Part shown: positions 1 to 10,824 of the stretch, one piece after another
Layout of the letters: each line of letters starts with the position of its first letter
Numbering within the stretch: the first letter of the stretch is position 1
Source: Patagioenas fasciata
Taxonomy: Eukaryota > Chordata > Aves > Columbiformes > Columbidae
Direction of reading: 5' to 3'
Assembly (NCBI RefSeq): GCF_037038585.1
Contig: NC_092523.1
Span: 47,571,501 to 47,635,500, forward strand
Length of the DNA stretch: 64,000 bases
Translations under genes and position numbers: made by a program
Notes under the pieces: generated by a model
What the model was told of the DNA's origin: nothing
The model's input: only the letters and a program-made list of their open reading frames with translations
Database searches by the model: none

Positions 1-2449
1 ATAGTGTACAGTGAAATTATTAATCAGTATCATGTTTATAACTGCTAGTAATATTTGGCACAGCAAAAAACAATGCTCTTCAGGTTGAGTTATTCTAATT
101 TAATAAATGTAGCTATTTATAAATTAAGGGCAGACTGACCTTAGAAATTTATATTATAAGGAAGTTGCACAGTTACTACTTTTCCCGTTTTTTTAATTCT
201 CCAAAATTCAAACATGGCTGACAGAGGAGATTAAAGATTGCAAACTTGTGTACCCAACATCAGCTCTGGGTTAATGAAACAAACACTAGTTGGAAAGTTG
301 GTGAGATAAACAGTTCTTCAGTGCGTGGTTTATGGAGAAGTGCTCTCTGATGCAAATGTTTCTATTGAAAGAAATGTATAATAAAAGCTGCTTGTAACAG
401 CACCGCTGCAGTTTATGGTGAGACATTCCTGTTTCTTTTTGATATTCTGAGGTATCAGATATGAGAGACAGAAACCCTCATCTTGCATGGTGACAACCTG
501 CATACACGCACACACACACGGATGGGGCCAGTTGAGTTTTCTGGCCAGTTTAGACCATTTTACTGACTGCCGGCAGCGTGTGGAAAGGCTCAGGTCATAG
601 GAATGTCCTTCCTCTCCAGCATCTGCCACATCTGTGCTGTGGAGCAGGTGTGTAATGGGAGTGCCCAAGCTCCAGGTGCTGCCTGCCTGCTGACAGCGGT
701 GCTGGCTGCTGCTTGCTCCAGGGTGAGAGCAGCTCGAAGCTGCTTTCCCTGCCCTGGTGGTCTCCTGAAAGTCAGGTGTGTCAGCCTGTGGGTAAATGAT
801 CACAGAATCGTCTTGGTTGGAAGAGACCTTTAAGGTCATTCAGTCCAACCGTTAACCCAATACTGCCAAGTCCACCTCTAACCCATGTCCCTAAGCACCA
901 CAGATATGCATCTTTTAAGCCCCCCCAGGCATGGGGACTCTACCACTGCCCTGGGCAGCCTGTTGCAATGCCTGACAACCCCTTCTGCGAAGAAGTTTTT
1001 CCTCATATCCAATCTAGACCTCCTTTGGAGCAACTTGATACTTTTCTTGACGTTTTAAGTGTTTTGACAACTGGGGAGAAGTGATGCAATGTGATGATCT
1101 TTCTACATCGAGTAAAGCCAGGTCTTTATCTGTTTTGCATTTGCTTCCAAAAATTCCACCTTCTTCACTTGCCTCATTGTTCTGCAGAAACTTCACAATA
1201 TACAAACATAGTAGTATTGCAGAGACTGGAGTTGTCAGAATCAAATCCAGAGAACAGAAATTTGGAGCAATGAAGGTCCTGAGATACATAGCAGATTAAT
1301 ACAGAAATCTTAATTGTAAGGTATCTTGCCTTTTTTTTTTTTAATTTCAGGTAGCCTCTTACCATAACCATAATATCATTTGTATGTGCTAATTTGCTTG
1401 TAAATGTCACTCTAGAAGACATTCAAGAATATGAATGTGAATCTGCTCTCAAAACTGTGATGTCTCATTTTCTCTCCTCTCTAAGGCTTTGTTCATGCTC
1501 TAATTCTGTTGCTAAATCAGTTAGCAGTGGCTGTTGTTTTCTCCTGTAGAAATTATTTTTTTATCTAAATTGTTTTCACATAACAAATCAAACCTCTTTG
1601 ATGAGCACAGATGAGTTTAAGGCGTGCTTTTCAGATGTGGAGTGTATTCAGTTATTAATTTTTTTGTGCAAATGATGCTGTTAATCTGCTATGCTCTCAG
1701 ATGAGTGCCTTATTAAAATCTTGAAATTTTATGGTGCCCATTAGTAAAAATGTGAAGTAAGAAAATTACCAATCAAAATTCTCTGTTTATTCAAGTGTAA
1801 ATTGATACTTCCGAAGTACACGTTCATTAATAGCCAGGATTCTGAAATTACAGCATTGTCACTGAGGGACATATTGTAGTAATAAGCAGGCAATAAGCTG
1901 ATGTACTTTCAGAGAAAGTTTCTTTCCTTTCCTTTCATCTTGTTTCATTTAAAGTTTTTGGTCTGCCAAATGAAAAAAGAAAGGTTAAAAGTTATCATCT
2001 CACTTCAATGCAAATGGAGAAAGAGAGGGAGCGCGCTCTGTTGCAACCCCTTCATTGTCAGTAATACGTGTGTAGATTCCATGAACTTCAAAAGAAGCTT
2101 AATTAATTTAATTGTTATTATTAAATATTATTATGTATTTAATTGCTAATCTGTATGTGTGTGTAGAACAAATCCTTTCTTAGCTTATGAATCAGTGTAG
2201 CAATTTTCAATATTTTGTGTTGATTAGCTTCTCATTTTTGTGTAATTAACATGAGCATTTATCTTGCTGGCTTTTTTTTTATATGCTCTTTATATGCATG
2301 TATAGAGGTTGACAAGGACACCTAACTTGCCTTTTTGGCAAAGCGGTAGCACTTATTAATATAAACCAAACTAGTAAACTAGTATATTAAACTAAGCTCT
2401 TTTTTTTCTTCTTCTTGTTTGTTTGTTTGTTGTTTATTTTTTCTTGCAG
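1..2449 (+). other. FBXW7: FBXW7 intron (partial), upstream of the first exon seen
   Basis: This is intronic sequence ending in a long T-rich tract and the acceptor TTCTTGCAG at 2441-2449. I looked for the preceding FBXW7 coding exon, which should end in codons for MFQ before SWSG, and did not find it, so that exon lies upstream. The only recognisable element is an antisense CR1 tail at about 796-1046. The pyrimidine tract and AG at 1331-1350 look acceptor-like, but no FBXW7 coding sequence follows. A short CA repeat lies near 508-519 and an AT-rich patch near 2100-2150. Confidence 0.85.
796..1046 (-). mobile_element. CR1 LINE 3' tail (truncated)
   Basis: Read on the plus strand this is the reverse complement of a CR1 3' end. 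It has the 'cagaatcg...ttggttggaagagacc' start, 'cagtccaacc', 'ccctgggcagcctgttgcaatgcc' and 'gaagaagtttttcctcatatccaatctagacctcc', all typical of avian CR1. It is about 250 bp, 5'-truncated and diverged, as most CR1 copies are. It lies in an FBXW7 intron in antisense orientation. The short open frames around it are by-products of this repeat. Confidence 0.9.
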
Positions 2450-2584
2450 AGCTGGAGTGGACCAGAGAAGTTACTTGCTTTAGATGAACTGATTGATAGT
2501 TGTGAACCAACACAAGTAAAGCACATGATGCAAGTGATAGAGCCCCAGTTTCAAAGAGACTTCATTTCCTTGCTCCCAAAAGAG
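2450..2584 (+). CDS. FBXW7: FBXW7 coding exon: dimerisation region and start of F-box (human 243-287)
   Basis: The exon is 135 bp, phase 0 at both ends, between TTCTTGCAG and GTGAGA. It encodes 45 residues beginning SWSGPEKLLALDELID and ending QRDFISLLPKE. The first part is the helical segment just N-terminal to the F-box that mediates FBXW7 dimerisation. ISLLPKE opens the F-box, which continues in the next exon. As I recall it, the peptide is identical to mammalian FBXW7. Residue numbering assumes the human alpha length of 707, and the downstream exon sizes bear this out exactly. The upstream neighbour exon is outside the window. Confidence 0.97.
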
Positions 2585-5500
2585 GTGAGAAATACAGGTT
2601 AATGCTGGACTGTGCAGCGCTTCTGCTGCCACCTTTTAAAAACTTCTCACTCATTATGGCACTGGTTTTGCCAATGCAGCGATGCAAACTGACGTTAAAG
2701 AGGTCCACAGTTTGATACGCTGCCATAACGTAGTAACTGCAATTTCAGATTAACGTAGCCTTATCACTTGATAGGCATTTAGATACCTGGAAATACAGAT
2801 TACTCCTTTGAACAAAATCCTAGTAGCTTGAAAATTATCTTTGTATCTTAATTGGGCTGATTGTGCTGTTTTTTGAGAACTGATTCTGTTAGGGCACTCA
2901 GAAAGATTTCCTCTGGATGCAAGACCTTTCTGCACATTATTCTGTAAGTTTAAGCATTATTGTTTAATGCTTTAAGTGGTGGGTGGGTTTGTGAACGTTG
3001 TCTTTGAATTTATTTTAAACAGAGCCCTAAAATCTCTACCAGAAAAAGCAAAAGTAAACCTAGATGAGCACTTCTCACTAAGATGAAAGTCAAACTCTAA
3101 TTAAGCAGATATCTTACAGTAAATCCTTTACTACAAATCAGATCATGTTGTGTCAGGTTAAAGAGAAACTAAGATTTTTATTTCACCGCGTGTGCTTTTC
3201 AGCATGTGTAACTAAATACTGTCCATAGAAGAGTAGTTGTTGGTGTCCTCACAGCTAGAATATGAGAGTAGTATGAAAGATTGTAAACCCAGTGTGCTAC
3301 AATTATTAAATGAATGTGTTTTAGTTGATTTAGAAATGGTATTTCTGACCTTGATTGATTTTAGGGAGTTGGAAATTGTTTCGTTGCGTGGAGTGGGGTG
3401 GAAGTCTATTTTGTTTTGCCAGATCTCCCACATGTTGGGTTTTCCATGTGAAAATTTTCATGAGGCCTGAAGTCTTCATAAAGTTTTTAGTTACTAACAC
3501 ATTACAAAGCAAGTTCTTCAAAGATATTCTGGTGCCTAGTGTTTGGTTACTGTGTTTAACATGGTCTTATTATGTGAAGACTGTTCTATATCTCTGTTTC
3601 GTGATGTTTTTTCTGGTGTATATCCGATTTTTGAACACTTAGGTGTACAAGACCCTTCTGTTCTTTGCCATAGCATCGTATCTTCATGAGTCAGGAAGTG
3701 TCACAGCCTTCCTTTGCTGGTTAGCATGGGTGCAGGGGTTGGAAGCAATTTTTGCAACAAGTATTAACGTAGTACATGTGACGTGAGATTAGTATTTCCA
3801 GCAGCGCTTCCTGTGGCAGTCACCTTCCCGAGCGGGGAGGACACTGTGGGAGGAGAGGACTGGGCAAGACCCCTGTGTTTGCCTTGTTTCTAGAGAAGCT
3901 GCCCATAGCAGCCTTGGTTCCAAGGCACAGGAAGGCAGCAAGACTTTATATTTTGAGAAGTCAAAGGATAGTTTGCCACTTCTGCATCTCTTAAATCTGG
4001 TAATTTGATACAGAATTGGTAACAGTAACTTGCAGCTCAGTTGTCTTTGCATGATTATGGGGCAAAATTAATTCAAGTATAACCAATGATATAGTTATGC
4101 TGTAACTAATGATCATGTTGTTATTTCAGTTTTACCAGGTCTTTCACAGAAAAGAGATGCTATTTAGCTGTAAAACTTGGTGTATCATTTTTGTTTCTTG
4201 ACTCCATTGTAAGCTACTTGTGCTTAATTCAATTAATTTATTTTTAGTGGGTTTTTTTGCTTCTTGAACCCGGGATACTCTCAAGTGTTCAGCTTCAAAG
4301 GCTGACTTCACCAGCAAATCTGGCTGAAGAAATAATTTTAGCTTCCTAACCTCCAGTCACTGTCACCAAAATTAACTAAGTTAAACGAAAAAAACCCATT
4401 GAGCTGCCTCGACCATCTACTCTCATCTTTGAAGATGATTCTCCTCCCAGATGTCCTCAGCGATGCCGTCCCCAGCCGTCACGCTGGCTGCAGTAGGGGG
4501 TGATGTGCTGAGCTGGGGGATATGGCAGAAATCATTTGTTGGGGTCAGCAGTTCTGTGACCGGGCTTCCCCATGGAAGCACCCTGTGAAACCACGCTCGC
4601 CTGGGCTGTCGCTCTGCGTTAACATCTGTAGTTACCTCCAGTGCTGTTGGATGCAATGCAGGGATTTTATTACCTAACCAGAATGAGGAGCTGATTTGGA
4701 CAGGAGAGCCTTTCTACGAAAACGTTTTGAGCACTACTAAGATAGTAACTTAATAACAGAATAATGAAGGAAATGTTTGCTTTCCTCCTGAGGAAACATG
4801 CAGTCAAACAATTAATTTGAAATGAGTACTCCTGTTTTCTTGCTGAGACTTTAGAAATAATTATTGAAATTACTTGTTTGTGAAAACCAGGTCTAGAAAC
4901 CAACAGATCAGGAGTTTTGCTGAAATCAGCCACAGAAATTTTCTTGGTGCCACGTGTGTGAGTGAAGAAAAAGGAGAGAAGCTGCTTGTTATTGGTTATT
5001 ATTAACACTACAGCGGAGAGCAGTCACAGTTGAGTCAAAGGTCAGATCTTTGCTACCTGAAATTTTCGTATAACTAGATCCATGAGCTGAGACAAAGGGA
5101 CGTCATATTTTACGCACTGCTAATCTTAAAGTCAGTTGTGGGCTATGTTGACCCTTGATGACTATTTAGATAAATATAGTCTAAAATAAATGTCACCCAT
5201 ATGTAACCTCTTCTAGAATCAGTTGGCTCACGGGTTTTAATTAACACCATCTTAGCAAGCGTCTGTATCTGTATAGATAGGACAAGTGATATTTGAACAA
5301 GCTCTGCCATTAGTTAAGGAACATCCAGCAAAAATGGAAAGGATCTCTTTCAAGTTTGAGTCTTGCCGCGTGCAGGACTATCTGATGTGTGTTGGGAAAT
5401 AGCACTTCTTAAATAATTTCACGTCACCAGAAATTAGGACAGAAAGTCTAAAAAAATGGGTGCAGTCTTTGCTCTTGTAACAGAGAGCCTTAGCACCAGA

Positions 5501-7048
5501 TCCCAAATGCCAACTCCCTGAGCAGGGGCAGAAGGATGATTCTGCAGCTGTATGGCCTGGGGTGCGTACGGGATCTAATGCATAACTTACAACACAGGTC
5601 CCTCCAATGCGGAGTCCTACGTGCTCAACGTGAGCTGCAGGTGATGACTTGCAAACAAGGTGTGCATGCAGTCAAAATGCAAACAGTTCTGTTGTACTGA
5701 TTTCTTATGTCCTGCTCAGTCACTGGCTGGTCTAGATTACTGAAAGTAAACGTTTCTCACATAATAAGGTCAAAAATCTGCTGAGGTCAACAGCCTGTGG
5801 TTATGACTTCCTTACTGAATTTCAGTCTGTCCTGCTTTGAAGGGCAGATTCCATTTATATACATCATAACTCCAACTAAAAATTAAATTTAAAAAATCCT
5901 TAACACAAAAAGATGTCAAACAGAAGTAAAAGTGGATGATGTATTTTGCCTGGCAACCTTTGCATCTTATTAGTTACTGACAAAGACCTCACTGTTTTAG
6001 CATGTAAGTAGGTTTTTTGCATTACCTTCTATCAATATTGTTCTTTCTGCAGAGTTTTTAGCCATGGAAGGGACTTTCCTGCCTCTTACTCTTCTGTTTT
6101 CCATGACTGGGGAGACTGTTGCTGTTAAGTAGAAAACCTGCACTTGGCCATCATACCCTTAAGGACAGCTGTCCTTGTATTTTGGATTGTGTTTGAGGTG
6201 CCTCTATCCCTGCTTAAGACTTCAGTAGACCTGAAGATATTTGTGGAGATGTGGTGGGGTTTAATCATGGTCATTACATGGCTCTGCTCAGTCAGCAGAG
6301 GTCTGAATTCTCCCCAGTAACCTTTAATTTTGTCACATGGAAAAGTTCATCTTCTGTTTATCTTCTGCTGCCTATTGGGATTCCCCATATGCTTTTTATA
6401 ACAGACTATGTGCAGTATCGAAGTTCCATATTTCAGTCCTTCTGCATCCCTGTCTGTAAAACTCCCCGTAGCAGGGCTGAGGAGTGTGTGTGCATTCTAA
6501 TGAGAGCGGAGCAATAGGTGTGCAGCATTGCTGCAGCTGCAGAGTGCTGCTTTTCAACTCAAGTGCATGTAGCATTTACTTTTTCTGTATTCAGGCTTCC
6601 TGAGTGACATTATTCATCACAACATATTTTCCTATTTGCTTACATGGTGAGTGTTGTATTTTCTAGTTAAACTCTCAAAAGAACTTTTGGTATAGTTGCT
6701 GGCTAAAATAACATAGACATAATTGTTTTAGTAATAATTCTCTTAATGGTTCAAAGTAATGAGGATTACATTAAAAATATATATAGTAGTGATTTCAGCT
6801 GACATCTACTCTCTTGCAAATACAAGAATCATTTCTGATGTGATCTGTATGGATTTAGTTCCTTAAGATGACTGTTATACTTTCATGTGTCCCCTGGAAT
6901 AAACTGTAGCTCTAAGTTTCTCAGACTGTTTAATAATTTACTGTTTCAATTTTCTGTATTTCAGCCCCTGATGTGTGATAATACTTCAGGTTACTTCACA
7001 TTTCCTTTCAAAAGCGATTCAGTGAATACGCTTTTTATTTTTTCGCAG
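2585..7048 (+). other. FBXW7: FBXW7 intron of about 4.5 kb
   Basis: The intron starts GTGAGA and ends CTTTTTATTTTTTCGCAG. It is AT-rich, and I recognise no gene or young repeat in it. The only compositional outlier is the GC-richer stretch near 4430-4660, listed separately. Short open frames on both strands show no recognisable protein family. Confidence 0.85.
4430..4665. other. Unassigned GC-richer island inside an FBXW7 intron
   Basis: This segment is clearly richer in G and C than the surrounding AT-rich intron. It includes CpG-containing stretches such as 'gcgatgccgtccccagccgtcacgc'. On the minus strand an open frame of 77 codons covers most of it (4423-4656), but the peptide matches no family I know. 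It could be a decayed mobile element, a regulatory element or a fragment of a processed transcript. I see no target-site duplication or poly(A) tail that would decide. Confidence 0.35.
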
Positions 7049-7172
7049 CTGGCACTGTATGTGCTGTCATTCCTGGAACCCAGGGACCTTCTGCAGGCAG
7101 CCCAGACATGTCGTTACTGGAGAATTCTGGCCGAAGATAATCTTCTCTGGAGAGAGAAATGCAAAGAGGAGG
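7049..7172 (+). CDS. FBXW7: FBXW7 coding exon: F-box core (human 288-329)
   Basis: The exon is 124 bp: 41 codons plus the first base of a split glycine codon, flanked by TTTCGCAG and GTAAGA. It encodes LALYVLSFLEPRDLLQAAQ, then CRYWRILAEDNLLWREKC, and ends KEEG. This is the F-box helical fold that docks onto SKP1, with the conserved LPKELALYVLSFLEP core running over from the preceding exon. The residue after LEP is arginine where I recall lysine in mammals (position 299), a conservative change. If the following intron were retained, the frame would run 35 more codons to a stop at 7277-7279 and lose the WD40 domain. Confidence 0.98.
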
Positions 7173-8936
7173 GTAAGACTGAGCAAAAAGATGGATGTAA
7201 TGGTCAAAGTGTTGCTGTCACAAAAGGTGCAGTTCATTTACATAATAAGCTTAAAGTTTTACAAAGGCAATTCAGGTGACTTTTAAATTTACTGGTAGCG
7301 ATGCTTTGAGCTATGTGGTACCTATCTCTGTTGAAAGTAAGAAGCAGAAATAATCCATGGTGTACTAGAAATGAAACTAGAGTTCAGTTTGAACATCTTA
7401 TTTATGAAGTGGTTTTTCAAACACAACTGGTTTTGCTTTTTAAGGATTATTTTTATTCAAAATACATCCAAAGCAAATAAGAGCTGAAATGTAAAAATGA
7501 TAATATAGTCTTGCAGTTTGCAAATAACATGGAGGAAAAGCTGTTTCAATGGTCAGGTAGAAGGGATGCTAAAATTTCGCGTCATTTGTAGGAAAATTAA
7601 CAGAGAAATGACTCAGGGTGAGGGGAGAGGTTGCTAACTTGATTGCTTAGAGAGGGATGCACAGGCCCGAAGCCACATAGATACTGCCTGCTCGTGCCAA
7701 ATCAAGAAGATGCAGTGGTTCAGCAGTAATGTGAATGGGCAATAAAAGGCTCCCAGGGAAGTCGCCATGTATTTGAGCTTTTATTTTTAAGGAGAATTAC
7801 ATGAACAAGGAGTCTGTTCTGGGGGGCAGAGCACAAGCATGTGATTTCAGAGCAGTACCCTCTTGGACACACGCAGGCTGCCTCAGAATATGGCTACAAG
7901 AACTTGTGAGACGTCCATGCAAAGGCTTTAAAAACATGACAGTGTGAATATATCTGGCTGTTTGTAATGGCACGTAAATTAATTAGTTTTCTTTTGCAGT
8001 AGAAATCAGGTATCTGACCTCTTAAATCTTCTCTAAGATTCCCCTCTTAGAAATTTCAGTGAAAATGCTTTAAGAGGAAATAATGAAAAAAAAAGGAGAC
8101 GATCAAGAGGGGAATGTGCCTACATTTCTGAGCTTAGAAATAAAACCAACTATGCCCAGGCGTGAGAGCACAGACAGAATAGGATTTTAGGCTGCTCAGG
8201 CTTGGTGAGGTGCTCAGTAATGCAAAGGAGCGGTTGATTCAAGACTTGCAGATAAAGATGAGAGGAGGGGAATCCACTCACTGGCAAGAGACAAGTCTTG
8301 TGCCAGTAATGAGATGGGGTGGAGAGAGGAGCTGCATAGAAAAGAGAGATGGGTGAAAGAATTGTTAAGAAAAGATCTATCTGTAGTAGCAAGGCTAAAA
8401 CAAAGCACTACCATTTAAGCATCAGTTCAGAAGGGGCACAGCTATGCTTAAATTCCAGCCAGGAGCTAACAGTCCCAAAAACCCACAACCTTTTGGTTTT
8501 AGAAGAGAATTTAAGAGCTGGGTGACAAGAGAGGAGGACTGCTGACCTTTACTTTCTGAAGGGTTGCAAAATGAGTGTACAAGTGGTTATGGAGCTTGTT
8601 GGACAATACCCATTTGAGGACAACATTCTGCTGCGTTGCCTCAGAAAGGGGAATCCAGAACCCAAGCTGGTAGGTTGCCATCAAGGAATGATGAACTAGA
8701 GTGTGTTCAGCCATGACTATGGTAATGATGATGCTTAAGCAAGAAGGAAAGACATTGTGTGAAGTGCTGAGGAGCAGGCGGTGTCACCGGCACAAATGGC
8801 AATACCAGCGTTGTTATGTCAACACAGTGTTTGATGTCTGCGGCCATTGCAGAACTCTGGGAGGGAGAGAAGTTGTTTTCTTTGGGGTGGCCTCATCTTT
8901 CCCTGTTTTTTTGGTTTTTTTTTTAATTAATTTTAG
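7173..8936 (+). other. FBXW7: FBXW7 intron of about 1.8 kb
   Basis: The intron starts GTAAGA and ends in a T-rich tract with TTAATTTTAG. I see no gene, RNA or recognisable repeat in it. The open frames in 8150-8943 have no family resemblance and no splice logic with the exons. Confidence 0.85.
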
Positions 8937-9073
8937 GGATTGATGAGCCATTACATATCAAGCGGAGGAAAGTAATCAAACCAGGCTTTATACACAGTCC
9001 GTGGAAAAGCGCCTACATTAGACAACACAGGATTGATACCAACTGGCGGCGAGGAGAACTGAAATCGCCTAAG
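8937..9073 (+). CDS. FBXW7: FBXW7 coding exon: F-box to WD40 linker (human 329-374)
   Basis: The exon is 137 bp. It supplies the last two bases of the split Gly329 codon and then 45 codons, ending before GTGAGT. It encodes IDEPLHIKRRKVIKPG, then HSPWKSAYIRQHRIDTNWRR, and GELKSPK. This alpha-helical linker fixes the WD40 propeller relative to the SKP1-bound F-box. The lysine/arginine cluster KRRK is conserved. The sequence agrees with vertebrate FBXW7 as I know it. The acceptor is TTTTAG after a long pyrimidine tract. Confidence 0.98.
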
Positions 9074-10710
9074 GTGAGTTTCTGAGCTCGGTGCATGGGG
9101 CCATGAACAAAGCAGGATCAACGCCTAGGTTATTTTTTTTTCTTTGGACAAGCCAGACTATCCATGCACAAAAAGCAATGGATCGTTACAGGAAAAAGAA
9201 TAATTTGTATTTCAGCTTACCCTGGGTTTAAATTAATTTCTAAGCACCATATTAGCAAATGAAAATGTGATTCTTCATACGGCAGAATTCTTCACTGCTG
9301 TTCTAAAAATTTCTGTACAATTTGGTGAATCCCTATGCATACACCAGTGTCTCTGAGACAGACAATCTCAGAAACTTGATTGGAAGTACTTATCTTTAAA
9401 ATTAAACATACAGACATACATATGTATGTGTTTGTAGAGCTGGGTCACGTCACAACATAAAAATAATGCACAACTATTCTGTGATTGTTTCATGCTTTAT
9501 TTTTATACATATTCTTCTAAATTGAGCAGCACAAGACAATACCTTCATTCTGTGTTAAGATTTTGGGCGGCGTTATAATATTCTAATTCTTTAATGACAT
9601 TGATATAAGTACAACTTTTCCAGTATGAAGATATAAAGCAATACGTCAAACCTTTTGTAAAATAAAATAGCAACTGTCTAATGAAACAGCAGTTGAACAA
9701 GCAGTCGGAAATGTGAAGAAAACCCATATTCATAGCCTTTTAAGGTTTTAAGGAAATTTGCTTGTTTTCTTCATTACTGTACAACAAAATAATAAAAATA
9801 AGGATGAAAAAATTCCCATGGAAAACCTGTGGCTGTATCCTGCTGTTTATTTGGCCATGACTTATGCATGTCTATGGCAACAGCTCTGTATTTCTTGCCT
9901 TGATACGCCACATCAAGTCATCTTGGAATTATTATTAAAATTACAGCCTCAGGCTTTGTCCAAATGCCGCTTTCATTTCAATGAACATCTTGAAAAGTGT
10001 TCAGATATCTTAAATAAAAAATTCCTCATTGTATGTATTCTGATAAGGATTTTTTTTGCCGTATTGCAGTAAAGTATACTGAATTGCAGTATTTTTCCCA
10101 AATCGAGCATTGAAAATCCCACGTCTATAAAGCAACATTCCAATCCACATTGCCAGCACATTAAATGAATCGCTTTTGTTTGTATTTAATTGAGTTGACA
10201 GTTTTCTAGGTTTTTTTACTTTGGTGCTGCTTGGCATTTAATAGATTACAATGCTTGATTGGCGAGGAGAAAAAAAGATATAGTCAGCCTTGACCACCAA
10301 AATACAAATATGCAGCAAATAATACAACCCCGTCCTTTTTGTTCAAGATAACAGCTCTTAAAAGGTAAAAGTAACTGAACTCCAAAATAATGAGATGGAA
10401 TAACTGCAGAGGAACTGAGCAGTGTCCAGTTCCTAATTGAGCCGCTGTTATTGGTGATGTGCGCTCATGCTGACTGCAGTGTGCTGGCTGAGCAACACGG
10501 GATCGCTCTGCGGAGGAAGGAAAATACCTCCTTTGGTCCCAGCTGGCGGTAAATTAGACTCGACACACAGGATTAAGGGGGTCGCCTTATTATTGAAGCA
10601 AGTCTAGCATTTTATAGTTTATGAATCAGAAGAGGACTTTGTTTCTCCCGCGTCTCTCTGATCTCCTGTGTTGAATTGTGACTGTATGTTTTCGTGTTCT
10701 TTATCGCCAG
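9074..10710 (+). other. FBXW7: FBXW7 intron of about 1.6 kb
   Basis: The intron starts GTGAGT and ends GTTCTTTATCGCCAG. Its composition is AT-rich. A 16-bp perfect palindrome, acatacatatgtatgt, lies at 9414-9429. I recognise no coding sequence, RNA gene or repeat in it. Confidence 0.85.
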
Positions 10711-10824
10711 GTGCTCAAGGGCCACGATGACCACGTGATCACTTGCCTTCAGTTCTGCGGGAACCGAATAGTGAGCGGCTCTGATGACAACACGCTGAAA
10801 GTGTGGTCAGCGGTGACAGGCAAG
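10711..10824 (+). CDS. FBXW7: FBXW7 coding exon: first WD40 blade (human 375-412)
   Basis: The exon is 114 bp, exactly 38 codons in phase 0, between ATCGCCAG and GTAAGG. It encodes VLKGHDDHVITCLQFCGNR, then IVSGSDDNTLKVWSAVTGK. The GH...D...VW pattern is a textbook WD repeat: GHDDHV at the blade start, the structural aspartates in SDDNT, and KVW at the end of strand c. This is the first blade of the eight-bladed propeller that reads the phosphodegron. I see no change from the mammalian peptide as I remember it. Confidence 0.98.

Noticed and set aside
603-839. Open frames on both strands near the CR1 tail at the start of the window
   Set aside because: No FBXW7 similarity and no matching splice phases. 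They run up to or into a repeat.
1331-1350. Acceptor-like T tract and AG that might precede an exon
   Set aside because: The sequence after it does not encode the expected FBXW7 residues and soon meets stops in the relevant frames.
6887-7279. A single 130-codon frame extending on both sides of the F-box exon
   Set aside because: The flanks are intronic. The real exon is bounded by CGCAG and GTAAGA and joins its neighbours in phase.
9414-9429. Perfect 16-bp palindrome acatacatatgtatgt
   Set aside because: AT-rich alternating palindromes of this size are common by chance in introns, and no element boundary is attached.
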